Source: Acidisarcina sp.
Lineage (GTDB): Bacteria; Acidobacteriota; Terriglobia; Terriglobales; Acidobacteriaceae
Length of the DNA: 64,000 nucleotides
Assembly (NCBI GenBank): GCA_035539175.1
Contig: DATLIY010000009.1
Location: 62,001 to 126,000 of the forward strand
Direction: 5' to 3'
The notes under the pieces are model-generated. The model saw only the letters and a program-made list of their open reading frames with translations. It searched no databases and was not told the DNA's origin. A program made the translations under genes and the position numbers. Below are positions 8,326 through 16,994 of the stretch, one piece after another. Within the stretch, counting starts at the first letter, position 1; each line of letters starts with the position of its first letter.

Positions 8326-9756
8326 TTAGTCGTTGAATTCAGGATGGAAGTGGCTCTCCCACCCAAGGTAACGGACCGCTGCCTCATGCACCGCGGATGC
8401 GGTCTCCGAGAAGTTCGCCGCAACGTGATGCTCGAAGCCCTCACGGCAGATGTAGCGCAGGAGCTTTTGCATCTGCGGAATCTCCACCACGCCCGCACCG
8501 CCAAAGGTGGCCAATGGATCGTCGGTAAACCGGCCGTTGCCAGTGTAGCCACGAATTACGCCGCGACGATCGTCGGTAGAGTAGCGTGCGAAGCTCATCG
8601 CTCCAGCCTTCACGGTGCCGACGCAGGTTCCAAAGGTATTTTCCTTGCCGACCGTGCCCGCGATGATGGCCTGGTAGTCCATCTTCACCACATCCTTAAA
8701 GAAGTGCTTGGGCAGGTTGGAGCAATGGAAACAGACCGCCTTATCCGGGTTATCGCCATAGTTGTTGTTCCAATCCAGCAACGCCGAAGGAGTACCGGAG
8801 GCCAGCGCCAGCATATACATACTGAGTGTTCCTGGGACATCCACTTCACAGGCACTCGGGATAAGCTCGTTCGACATCATGCTCATGATGGTGCACGGCA
8901 CAACGCCAAAGAACTCTTCCATCGACGTCCAGCACTGCACCGCGCTGATGGTGACGTTGGTCTTCTTCATCCACCTATCGATCACCGCGCCAAGCTTGGC
9001 CATCTTCAGCAACGCATCTTCCGGAATGCCGCTCGTTGTGACATAGGACTTGATCGCAGCCAGCTTAGCCTGTGCCGCATCGTCGTTATCCTGCATGCGG
9101 TTGATACCGCCAAATACCTCGGAGAGGTCCAGCGGTTCAACCGAGATACCGCTCGACTCAAGAATCCGCTCACTGTAGCGAACCGTGTTGAATGCAGCCG
9201 GACGCGCGCCAATGGAGCCAATACGCAGGTTCTTGAGGCCACTGACGACCCGGCAGACCGAAGCAAACCACTTCAGATCCTTCTGAAAAAGCTCCGATGC
9301 CGGATCTTCCGTATGCAGAGTGGTCAGCGAATAAGGGATCTTGTACTGCATCATGTTATTGCAGGCCGACATTTTGCCGCAGAAGCTATCGCGGCGAAAA
9401 GCGATCGTCATCTTCTCGGTTTTGTCGGGGGTAGCCTGCACCAGTACAGGAACGTTAAGGCCAGCGAGACGAATTGCATCGACGATGCCGCGCTCTTCTC
9501 CAAAGTTCGGCAGCGTGACGATAATGCCTTCAATCTCATCGCGATGTTTCTTGAAGAGATCGGCGCATCGGCGCGACTCTTCATAGGTTTCTACCGCGCC
9601 ATGCTCGCTGTCTTCCGGGCCAAGCACAATGGGCTTGATGCCGGCAAGTTGCAGCGCAGCAATAATCTCGTCGCGGCCAGTTTTAGCTAGATGACTCGGA
9701 AAAAATCCGCGATTTCCTACAATAACTCCCATCGACATTGGCTTTGGTGTCGCCAT
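8326..9756 (-). CDS. L-fucose-isomerase-type sugar isomerase, probable L-arabinose isomerase
   Basis: 476 residues of the L-fucose/L-arabinose isomerase superfamily (Mn-dependent aldose-ketose isomerases). It lacks the AraA-type N terminus and resembles the broad fucose-isomerase-like group, with a Rossmann-like first half (GVIVGNRGFFPSHL, GIIVTLPNFGEERG) and a C-terminal domain with SACEVDVPG and FHCSNLP. Since it stands between araB and a sugar symporter in an operon with araD and no other isomerase, I infer it converts L-arabinose to L-ribulose. The symbol araA is avoided because it is not recognisably orthologous to classical AraA. GGAGAA precedes the ATG. Confidence 0.82.
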   Translation of the reverse strand: MATPKPMSMGVIVGNRGFFPSHLAKTGRDEIIAALQLAGIKPIVLGPEDSEHGAVETYEESRRCADLFKKHRDEIEGIIVTLPNFGEERGIVDAIRLAGLNVPVLVQATPDKTEKMTIAFRRDSFCGKMSACNNMMQYKIPYSLTTLHTEDPASELFQKDLKWFASVCRVVSGLKNLRIGSIGARPAAFNTVRYSERILESSGISVEPLDLSEVFGGINRMQDNDDAAQAKLAAIKSYVTTSGIPEDALLKMAKLGAVIDRWMKKTNVTISAVQCWTSMEEFFGVVPCTIMSMMSNELIPSACEVDVPGTLSMYMLALASGTPSALLDWNNNYGDNPDKAVCFHCSNLPKHFFKDVVKMDYQAIIAGTVGKENTFGTCVGTVKAGAMSFARYSTDDRRGVIRGYTGNGRFTDDPLATFGGAGVVEIPQMQKLLRYICREGFEHHVAANFSETASAVHEAAVRYLGWESHFHPEFND

Positions 9757-9779
9757 TTGTATTCTCCTAAGAAAACTGT

Positions 9780-9992
9780 TTATTTATGGCCCGGCTTGAA
9801 CCTGAGGTCATAGAACAGGCCGAGCCCAAGCAGGACTGCTCCCCACCATATCGGCGCGTGATATTGCGCCAGTTGAACATTTGCATAGTGTCCGGTGACC
9901 CACTCAGACACGCCATAGCCCAAAATAAGCGCACCGTAAATAGTCAGCAGCACGCCAATGAAGAACCAGATTGAAAGACCGGAAGAATGCAT
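9780..9992 (-). CDS. Small two-helix membrane protein in arabinose operon
   Basis: 70 residues with two hydrophobic helices (about residues 5-27 and 48-62) separated by a short aromatic-rich loop and a basic C terminus (RFKPGHK). A GGAG ribosome-binding site precedes the ATG, and it sits 23 bases from the isomerase and 32 bases from the symporter gene. I do not recognise a named family. The position suggests an accessory subunit of the symporter or a small envelope protein. Confidence 0.75.
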   Translation of the reverse strand: MHSSGLSIWFFIGVLLTIYGALILGYGVSEWVTGHYANVQLAQYHAPIWWGAVLLGLGLFYDLRFKPGHK

Positions 9993-10024
9993 CGTACGAC
10001 TCCAATTCCTGATTCAGCGTTGGA

Positions 10025-11788
10025 CTACCAGAAGATCAGGTTCAAGATAAAGAACACCACTATGACGACTGAAGCCCAGAACCAGTGATTCTTATAGAGC
10101 GGCACGGGACCCTCGGAGGGAATCGCCGTCTCTCCATAGACGAGTCCCGAGAGCTCCTCCAGCGACTTCGGCTTGGTAAACATGCTGACGACGAAGGTCA
10201 CGGTTACGCAAACGACAAAGGACCACAAGGCACGATAGAGGTTTTCCGCCATGTCCTTCGCATCGGAGGAAAAGGCAACGATCGACAGCGCACTGTGATC
10301 GACCTTGACCCAGGTGTAGAGACCGATGGAGGTGACTGTGCCCGCAAGCAGGCCCCAGAAGCCCCCGGGGGCCGTGGCTCTCTTCCAGAACATGCCGGCC
10401 AGAATCGTACCCAGCAAGGGCGCGATGAAGAAGCTGAAGAGCGCCTGCACATAATCCATAATGCCCTGCGCGTGCATCACGAGATAGGCGGTTCCAATGG
10501 AGACCAGCACCCCGAGGATTGTTGCCCAGCGGCCCACCATAACGTAATGCTTATCCGGTGCATTCTTTTTAAGGTGTGGCTGATAGATATCGTAGGTCCA
10601 CACCGCCGAGAAGGCACTGACGTTCCCCGCCATCCCGGACATGAAGCCCGCAATCAAAGCGGTAATCCCCAACCCCAGCAGTCCAGGCCCGCAGTAGCGC
10701 ACCATCAGCAGCGGAAGCACCTCGTTATAGCTGTGGGGATTCGCGGCGCTCAACGCGTTCTCACCAACCAGGTGCATCAGGCTGCCATCCGGATTCTGCA
10801 GCAGAACCAGCCCCAGCAGGCCAGGAAGAATCACGATGAACGGAACCGCCATCTTGAAGACTGAAGCTATGATTGGCGCCATCTGCGCCGAGCGCAGGCT
10901 ATTTGCAGCCAATACCCTCTGCACCACCAGAAAATCGGTCGTCCAGTATCCGAACGAGATCACAAAGCCGAGACCGAAGACAATCCCCGTCCAGTGCACT
11001 CCCATGGGATTACTGGAAAAGTGAGCCAGGCCGCGCCACATGTGCGTATAGTCCTGATTCTGGTAGTTCATTAAAATCTTCGCCTGCAGGTTATGCCATC
11101 CGCCCGCCTGGATGAGCCCCAGAATCGGGACCAGCAACGCGCCAGCCCAGATCAACACAAATTGCAGCACTTCATTGAAGATCGCGGAGCGCAACCCGCC
11201 CAGCGTCACGTAAACCGCTACGGCGATTGACGATACAAAGATGCTGAAGGTTATATTCCAGCCGAGCACAACCTTCATCACCACGGCCATGGCAAACATA
11301 TTCACGCCGCTCATCAGGATCGTCATGAAGGCGAAAGAAACCGCCGCCAGCACACGGCTGGACTCACCAAAACGAAGCTTCAGATATCCCGGCACCGAGT
11401 GCGTCTTCGATACGTAGTAGAACGGCATCATGACCAGGCCGAGAAACAGCATGGCGGGAATGGCGCCAATCCAATACCAGTGCGCGGCCAAGATGCCGTA
11501 TTGATAGGCTGATCCGGCCCAGCCCATCAATTCGAGAGATCCCAGATTCGCCGAGACGAAGCTCAAACCCGCGATCCACGCGGTCATCTCGCGACCGGCC
11601 ATAAAGAATTCTTCGCTCGTGTTGGCTTGCTGCTTCAGATGAAAGCCAATAAAGAGCACCATCGCGAAGTAAACCGCGATCACGATCACATCCAGCGCCG
11701 TAAGATGCGCCAAAGATTTGCCAGGCTGGAAAAACATCGCCAGGGAGGAGACGCTAAGGCCAGCTGTTGTAGTCAGGAGTGGAACCAT
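10025..11788 (-). CDS. Sodium:solute symporter (SSS/SGLT family), probable arabinose importer
   Basis: About 587 residues with 13-14 predicted membrane helices in the LeuT-like SSS arrangement. The family stretch EEFFMAGREMTAWIAGLSFV and the Na-site region SANLGSLELMGWAGSAYQYG are clear, and the length with a long C-terminal extension matches SGLT-like sugar carriers. It would import a pentose or related sugar with Na+ across the inner membrane. The ATG at 11788 has GAGGG ten bases upstream; an earlier in-frame ATG at 11830 is possible. It lies between araD and the small membrane protein. The exact sugar is inferred from context. Confidence 0.88.
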   Translation of the reverse strand: MVPLLTTTAGLSVSSLAMFFQPGKSLAHLTALDVIVIAVYFAMVLFIGFHLKQQANTSEEFFMAGREMTAWIAGLSFVSANLGSLELMGWAGSAYQYGILAAHWYWIGAIPAMLFLGLVMMPFYYVSKTHSVPGYLKLRFGESSRVLAAVSFAFMTILMSGVNMFAMAVVMKVVLGWNITFSIFVSSIAVAVYVTLGGLRSAIFNEVLQFVLIWAGALLVPILGLIQAGGWHNLQAKILMNYQNQDYTHMWRGLAHFSSNPMGVHWTGIVFGLGFVISFGYWTTDFLVVQRVLAANSLRSAQMAPIIASVFKMAVPFIVILPGLLGLVLLQNPDGSLMHLVGENALSAANPHSYNEVLPLLMVRYCGPGLLGLGITALIAGFMSGMAGNVSAFSAVWTYDIYQPHLKKNAPDKHYVMVGRWATILGVLVSIGTAYLVMHAQGIMDYVQALFSFFIAPLLGTILAGMFWKRATAPGGFWGLLAGTVTSIGLYTWVKVDHSALSIVAFSSDAKDMAENLYRALWSFVVCVTVTFVVSMFTKPKSLEELSGLVYGETAIPSEGPVPLYKNHWFWASVVIVVFFILNLIFW

Positions 11789-11877
11789 TCTGTCGAAGCC
11801 CTCATTCCCGTCGCTCTCCGCGAAGGGCATTCCGTCGATCTATCCTCTTCATGCAACGCTGCAGAAGTTGGTGCGTA

Positions 11878-12588
11878 TCAATGCTTCTCTTCAGGAGTGC
11901 GCTGTCCGTAGGTAGCATTCGCACCGTGCTTGCGCTCATAGTGACGGCGCAATAATGCGGGCGAAACCGGCCCAAGTTCTGGCCGGAGCAGGTTCGCGCG
12001 GAATGCCAGCTTTGCCAGATACTCCAGGATGACCGCGGTATGGGCAGCGGCTTCCGGAGACTTGCCCCATGTAAAGGGTGCGTGTCCCGCCACGAGGACT
12101 CCAGGCACGGCTTCCGGATCGAGGCCTTTGAAGCGATGTACGATCACGGCGCCTGTGTTTTTCTCGTACTCTCCCTCGATCTGCTCATCGGTCAGCGGCT
12201 CTGTCACGGGAACCTCCCCGTTGAAATAATCCGCATGGGTCGTGCCGAAGCAAGGTATCGGCATCTGCGCCTGTGCCCAGGAGGTGGCGAACTCCGAATG
12301 CGTATGGACCACTCCTCCGATCGTCGGAAATTCGCGATAAAGGAGCACGTGCGTATCGAGATCGGAGGAGGGATTGAGCGTTCCCTCGACGATCCGGCCC
12401 TCCAGATCGGTGATCACCAGATCCTCAGCCTTCAAGCGTTCATAGGGGACGCCGCTGGGCTTGATTGCGATGAGTCCTGCCGAGCGATCGATACCGCTCG
12501 CATTCCCGAAGGTGTAGAGCACCAATCCCTGTCGCTGAAGCTCCAGATTGGCGTCTAATACGCGCTTTCTCAAATCGGGGAGTAGCAT
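11878..12588 (-). CDS. araD: L-ribulose-5-phosphate 4-epimerase
   Basis: Class II aldolase-family zinc enzyme of 236 residues producing D-xylulose 5-phosphate, a substrate of the phosphoketolase at the window start. GNASGIDR, IKPSGVPYERL, NPSSDLDTHVLLYREF, the metal-binding VVHTHSEFATSWAQ and GHAPFTWGKSPEAA are diagnostic of AraD. The ATG at 12588 follows AAAGGAA with correct spacing, so it is preferred to a start 12 codons upstream. It is the first gene of the leftward arabinose operon, with a palindromic candidate operator about 90 bases upstream. Confidence 0.95.
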   Translation of the reverse strand: MLLPDLRKRVLDANLELQRQGLVLYTFGNASGIDRSAGLIAIKPSGVPYERLKAEDLVITDLEGRIVEGTLNPSSDLDTHVLLYREFPTIGGVVHTHSEFATSWAQAQMPIPCFGTTHADYFNGEVPVTEPLTDEQIEGEYEKNTGAVIVHRFKGLDPEAVPGVLVAGHAPFTWGKSPEAAAHTAVILEYLAKLAFRANLLRPELGPVSPALLRRHYERKHGANATYGQRTPEEKH

Positions 12589-12676
12589 TGGTTCCTTTGC
12601 AGGCTCCGTCCGCCGCAAGACCAAAATTCAGGGCAAGCGGTTCGCGGATTGCGATTGTCATGGGACGCATCCCAGG

Positions 12677-12690
12677 GTAAATTGATTTAC
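12677..12690. promoter_or_regulatory. Candidate operator upstream of araD
   Basis: GTAAATTGATTTAC has perfect six-base inverted arms around TG. It is followed at once by a second inverted repeat, GCTTG-N6-CAAGC (12691-12706). Both lie in the divergent gap between araD and the GH42 gene, which suits a sugar-responsive repressor. No regulator gene is adjacent, so the binding protein is unknown. Confidence 0.5.
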
Positions 12691-12810
12691 GCTTGAAAAT
12701 CCAAGCAAAGATTGTCGGAGAATCGTCCACTTATGAAGACTCGGGACGCCAGGATTTTCGCAGGCGACGGGAATCAACGAAAAGACGACTCCGCAATACA
12801 ATACAACTTC

Positions 12811-12828
12811 TCAGGAAACGTTTACAAC
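12811..12828. promoter_or_regulatory. LacI-type operator-like palindrome before GH42 gene
   Basis: The core AAACGTTT (12816-12823) with flanking TTTACA on the right resembles the CG-centred LacI-family consensus TGTAAACGTTTACA; the left arm has mismatches. It lies 18 bases before the GH42 start codon, a position suitable for repression. A LacI-family gene exists in this window at 23993-25003, but a link is speculative. Confidence 0.4.
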
Positions 12829-12841
12829 GGGGTATTCTCGC

Positions 12842-14954
12842 ATGCGACGCTTTTTTATTATTTCCCGGTTGAGATCCCAGGCAGCGAGGCATCTTTCCGC
12901 ACTTGTGCTGGGCATCGCTCTGCTCCTCCACTTCCCTGCCAGGATGGTATTTGCCCAGGCGACGGGGTTTCCGAATGTTCCGCCGCTCCTGGTCGGGGCC
13001 GCCTGGTACCCGGAACAATGGAGCGAAGCCACCTGGGACCACGATCTGGCCCTGATGGAGGCTGGAAATATCCACCTCGTGCGCGTGGGAGAGTTCGCCT
13101 GGAGCAGCATCGAACCCTCCGAAGGCCAATACAAGCTGGATTGGCTGGAGCGCGGTTGCCAAAGCCGCTGCACATCACATTGTTGTGGTTATGGGAACGC
13201 CCTCTGCCGCGCCCCCGGCCTGGCTTACGACTCAGTATCCTGAGACCTTGCGCATCGACGAGAACGGCCGTCGGGACGAGCATGGCAACCGCACCCAGTT
13301 CTCCTTCGCCAGCGCCCGCTATCGCCAGTTGGCCCGCCAGGTCGCCGAACAGATGGCCATCCGCTTCGGCAAGAATCCGAATGTAGTCGGCTGGCAGTTA
13401 GACAATGAATATGGCAACACATCGTTCGATCCGGAGACACGGCAGCAGTTCCACGCCTGGCTCAAGGCTAAATATGGAACCATCGACAACCTGAATGACC
13501 ACTGGACGACCACCTATTGGTCGCAAACCTATGACACCTTCGATGAGATTCCGGTTCGTCCGACCGGCGAGAACCCCGGTCTGCTGCTCGACTGGAGACA
13601 CTTCGTCAGCGAAACCTGGAAGAGCTATTCGCAGAACCAGATCGACGTAATCCGTGCGCATGCTGATCCGCGCCAGTTCATCACGACGAACACGATGGGT
13701 TGGTTCGATGGCTTTGATCACTACATCGTTCACTCCAACCTTGATATCGCCGCCTGGGACGACTACGTGGGCGCAGGGCCGTATGACTTCCTCACGAATG
13801 GCATGACGCACGACCTGGTCCGCGGGTTCAAGAACAAGAACTTCTGGGTCATGGAGACGCAGCCGGCATTCGTGAACTGGGCGTCGAACAATGCGGCACT
13901 CCATCGTGGCGAGGTTCGGGATATGGCGTGGCAGGCCGTGGGCCACGGAGCGGAGGCGGTCGAGTATTGGCAGTGGCGTAGTGCCTTGAATGGCCAGGAA
14001 CAGTACCATGGCGTGCTGGTTGGAGCCGATGGAACGCCCGTTCCCGTCTATGACGAAATCAAGCAGGTGGGAGCGGAATTCGCCAAAACAGGGACAGCCA
14101 TTGCCGGTACGACTCCGGACTCTCAGGTCGCTATTCTGCATACCTATGACAGCGTCTGGGCGATCGACTTTCAGCGGCACAACAGGGAATATCAGCCCAT
14201 CGCCGCGATTGCGCAGTACTACCGGCCATTGCGCCAGATGGCCCAGTCCGTCGATGTGATTTCACCCGACTCCCCGTTGAACAAATACAAGCTGATTGAA
14301 GCTCCGGGCCTGAACGTTCTCTCGCAGCAGACTGCAAACCGCCTGATGGACTATGTCAAGCAAGGCGGCAACCTGGTTCTGGGAGCGCGTACGGGGATGA
14401 AGGATGAGTACAACGCTCTCTATCCGCAGCGGCAACCCGGCCCTCTGGTGGATTTCCTCGGTGGGCGAGTGGAGCAATTCTACTCGCTGAAAGAGACGAT
14501 TCCTGTCTCAGGAGAAGCAGGAAGTGGCACAGCAAGCATCTGGGCGGAGCAACTGAGCACCAAGGACCCTTCGACCAAAGTCTTGCTGCGTTACGGAGCC
14601 AGCAATGGATGGCTGGATAACCAGCCGGCGATGATTACCCGCGCAGTCGGCAAGGGGACCATTACCTATGTTGGCGCGTGGCTGGACGACGTATTGATCC
14701 GGAAGCTAACCGCCGACCTTGTGAAGCAGAGCGGAGTTACGCCTGTCCTGCCAGGCACGCCAGACGGAGTTGAGGTCTGTCAGCGGTCGAATGCCCAGCG
14801 CCGGGTCCTCATCCTGATTAACCACACCACGAAGGCTGAGCGCATCGATTTGCATGGCTCTCTGCGTGACCTGCTCGCCGACGGCACACCGCAACGCTCC
14901 AGCATCGAACTGGAACCGTATGGCGTCGCCGTGCTCGAACAGTCAAACCGCTAG
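12842..14954 (+). pseudogene. Secreted GH42 beta-galactosidase, reading frame broken
   Basis: The first part (from the ATG at 12842) encodes a signal peptide with an Ala-rich core ending near VFAQA, then the GH42 N terminus (GAAWYPEQW, VRVGEFAWSSIEPSEG) up to DWLER. The reading frame then shifts at about 13148-13155 (GAGCGCGG). Restoring two bases (GC) there gives an uninterrupted family sequence DWLE-R-AVAKAAAHH continuing to the stop at 14954. The catalytic acid/base in QLDNEYG and the nucleophile in VMETQPAFVNW lie after the break, followed by a trimerisation-like domain and a C-terminal beta domain; total about 700 residues. It is either a real recent inactivation, a slippage-corrected gene or a sequencing error in a GC run. 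The enzyme would release galactose or arabinose units from plant glycans. Confidence 0.85.
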
Positions 14955-14977
14955 GCGCCGCACGCCTGCAAAGCACA

Positions 14978-15004
14978 AGAAGGGTGCCCGGAAGGCACCC
15001 TTCT
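14978..15004. terminator. Hairpin between convergent GH42 and response-regulator genes
   Basis: AGAAGGGTGCC and GGCACCCTTCT form an 11-base-pair stem (14978-14988 and 14994-15004) with a five-base loop, followed by a short T-rich tail on the plus strand. It is placed to stop transcription from either side. Confidence 0.7.
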
Positions 15005-15039
15005 GCATTTTCAAGAAGATTTCATCAACCCGGTTAGAC

Positions 15040-15411
15040 CTAACTGCGCAGTCGCGCCAGCAAATCCTGTGGGTGAACAGGCTTGGCAAGAATCTCAAAC
15101 TCGTGTCCCTGGCTGCGGGCACGATCGAGGAGATCCGCCGTCGCCGCCTGGCCGGAAAAGAGAAGAATCTTGCACGATGGGAGCATCGCGCGGATCTGGA
15201 TCGCCGCATCGATACCGTTCAGGTCCGTCATGATGACGTCGCTGATCACCATATCCGGCTGAAGGACCTTCGCGGTCTCTACCGCCTTTTCGCCGCTATA
15301 TACCGCTGTTGCGCTGAATCCGCTCTGGTTGAGAATGATGGCCAGCGTATCTGCAATCACTCGCTCATCATCGGCTACCAGAACCTTGGGTTTCACTTGG
15401 TTGTCTGACAT
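15040..15411 (-). CDS. Stand-alone response regulator receiver
   Basis: About 123 residues, consisting only of a CheY-like receiver with no output domain. The acidic pocket (VLVADDERVIADTL), the phosphorylatable Asp in DMVISDVIMTDLNG, the Ser/Thr position LLFSGQ and the Lys in ILAKPVHPQDLL are all present. The ATG at 15411 is preferred because AAGGGAG stands seven bases upstream. No histidine kinase is adjacent on this strand. It could act by protein contact or in a phosphorelay; target unknown. Confidence 0.88.
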   Translation of the reverse strand: MSDNQVKPKVLVADDERVIADTLAIILNQSGFSATAVYSGEKAVETAKVLQPDMVISDVIMTDLNGIDAAIQIRAMLPSCKILLFSGQAATADLLDRARSQGHEFEILAKPVHPQDLLARLRS

Positions 15412-15524
15412 TCGCTCCCTTTTGAACTGGTGCAAGTAACGCGGGTTTCAGAGCAATTGAAGATGCCTCGGTGAGTATGCTCCCTCAAGCAGTGTATCGC
15501 TTGATGAAACGCTCCGAATCATAC

Positions 15525-15589
15525 GTTTAAGATGATACGCTTGGCGCAATAGGATGCCTTACTTCGCACCTCACCTTGTCATCTTAAAC
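15525..15589. promoter_or_regulatory. Long-range inverted repeat upstream of ABC operon
   Basis: GTTTAAGATGA (15525-15535) and TCATCTTAAAC (15579-15589) are perfect 11-base complements separated by 43 bases, starting about 120 bases before the ABC ATPase gene. They could be a leader stem-loop or paired operator half-sites. No regulator is assigned. Confidence 0.45.
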
Positions 15590-15647
15590 TAGACATATAT
15601 CCGGACGGTATTTCCGCCTCCACTTTCGAACTTAGGTAGATTTTGCT

Positions 15648-16994
15648 ATGGCCGTTACGATTATTCGCGCACAGCAGGTAGAAAAATACTACGCGCAACC
15701 CAGCGAGAACCGTATCCAGGTAATCTCGCCCACCGATCTATCCATTGTACCGGGAGAGATCGTTGCCTTACTGGGGCCATCAGGCTCCGGCAAGTCCACG
15801 TTACTGCGCATGCTGGCCGGGCTATCCAAACCCTCGGCGGGCGAAGTCTTCTGGCATGAGAAGCCGATTGCATCTGCTGCGATCAACGTCTCGATCGTCT
15901 TCCAAAGCTTTGCCCTCTTTCCGTGGCTAACAGTACTGGACAACGTGGAGGCTCCGTTGAAGGCGCGCGGGATGAGTGCGGGAGAGCGCCGCAAACGAAG
16001 TGAAAAGATCCTCGACACCGTCGGGCTCGATGGATTCCAGGCAGCCTTTCCCAAAGAACTCTCCGGCGGAATGCGGCAGCGAGTTGGTTTCGCAAGAGCT
16101 CTGGTTGTTGAGCCTGAGGTGCTCTTCATGGACGAGCCCTTCTCCGCGCTGGACGTATTGACTGCGGAGAATCTGCGCAGCGAACTGCTCGAACTCTGGG
16201 CCAAGAAGACCATCCCCACACAATCCATCTTTCTGGTAACTCACAACATTGAAGAAGCCGTACTTCTTGCCGATCGCATCATTGTTCTGGGGCGAAACCC
16301 GGGCCACGTCCGCACGGATTTCAAGGTCACGCTTCCTCACCCCCGCGACCGCAAGGCTGCACCGTTCACGCAGTTAGTTGACTACATCTACAAAGTCCTG
16401 ACGCGGCCTGATGTTGTACCGGCCGAGGTCCCTGCAACCGTCGGCGGAAAGGCGGTTCGCGACCAGCGCCAGATGCATTATCAGATGCTGCCCCATGCGC
16501 GGCCGGGCGGCATTGCCGGACTCCTCGAACTCCTGATCGATCATGGTGGCAGAGACGATATCTATCGCCTGGCCGACGACCTCGCCTTTGAGATCGACGA
16601 TCTGCTGCCAATCGTCGATGCCGCGCAGTTACTCGGCTTCCTGACCGTCGAAGAGGGCGATGCCGTCATTACAGCGGAAGGGCGCGAGTACGCAGACTCC
16701 GAAATCCTCCAGCAGAAGACGCTCTTCCGCAAGGCAGCGTTGGAACACGTTCTGCTACTGCGACAAATCAGCCGCGCTCTGGATACCAAGTCGGACCACA
16801 CGATCCAGGAAGAATTCTTTCTCGACATGCTGGATGAGCAATTCAGCCAGGAGGAGACGCAGCGGCAGTTGGAGACAGCAATCAACTGGGGCCGATACGC
16901 AGAGCTGTTTGACTTCGACGCATCGCGCCGGCGCTTCATCCTGCCGGAAAACGATGAGAGTCCCGAGCCTGTAACGGAAGGGCCTGCCGAGTGA
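15648..16994 (+). CDS. Anion-type ABC transporter ATPase with C-terminal AAA-associated domain
   Basis: 448 residues. The first ~250 are an ABC ATPase of the nitrate/sulfonate/taurine group: Walker A GPSGSGKST, Q-loop VFQSFALFPW, signature LSGGMRQRVGFARAL, Walker B VLFMDEPFSALD and the switch His in LVTHNIEEA. The last ~170 form the AAA-associated C-terminal domain found with duplicated permease subunits, a winged-helix-like region starting near PHARPGGIAGLLELL. It powers import through the next gene, which its stop codon overlaps (GTGA). No periplasmic binding protein gene is nearby, so the substrate is unknown. Confidence 0.88.
   Translation: MAVTIIRAQQVEKYYAQPSENRIQVISPTDLSIVPGEIVALLGPSGSGKSTLLRMLAGLSKPSAGEVFWHEKPIASAAINVSIVFQSFALFPWLTVLDNVEAPLKARGMSAGERRKRSEKILDTVGLDGFQAAFPKELSGGMRQRVGFARALVVEPEVLFMDEPFSALDVLTAENLRSELLELWAKKTIPTQSIFLVTHNIEEAVLLADRIIVLGRNPGHVRTDFKVTLPHPRDRKAAPFTQLVDYIYKVLTRPDVVPAEVPATVGGKAVRDQRQMHYQMLPHARPGGIAGLLELLIDHGGRDDIYRLADDLAFEIDDLLPIVDAAQLLGFLTVEEGDAVITAEGREYADSEILQQKTLFRKAALEHVLLLRQISRALDTKSDHTIQEEFFLDMLDEQFSQEETQRQLETAINWGRYAELFDFDASRRRFILPENDESPEPVTEGPAE

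Noticed and set aside
8305-9690. A 461-codon plus-strand frame opposite the isomerase
   Set aside because: No start signal and no domain; the minus-strand isomerase explains the region.
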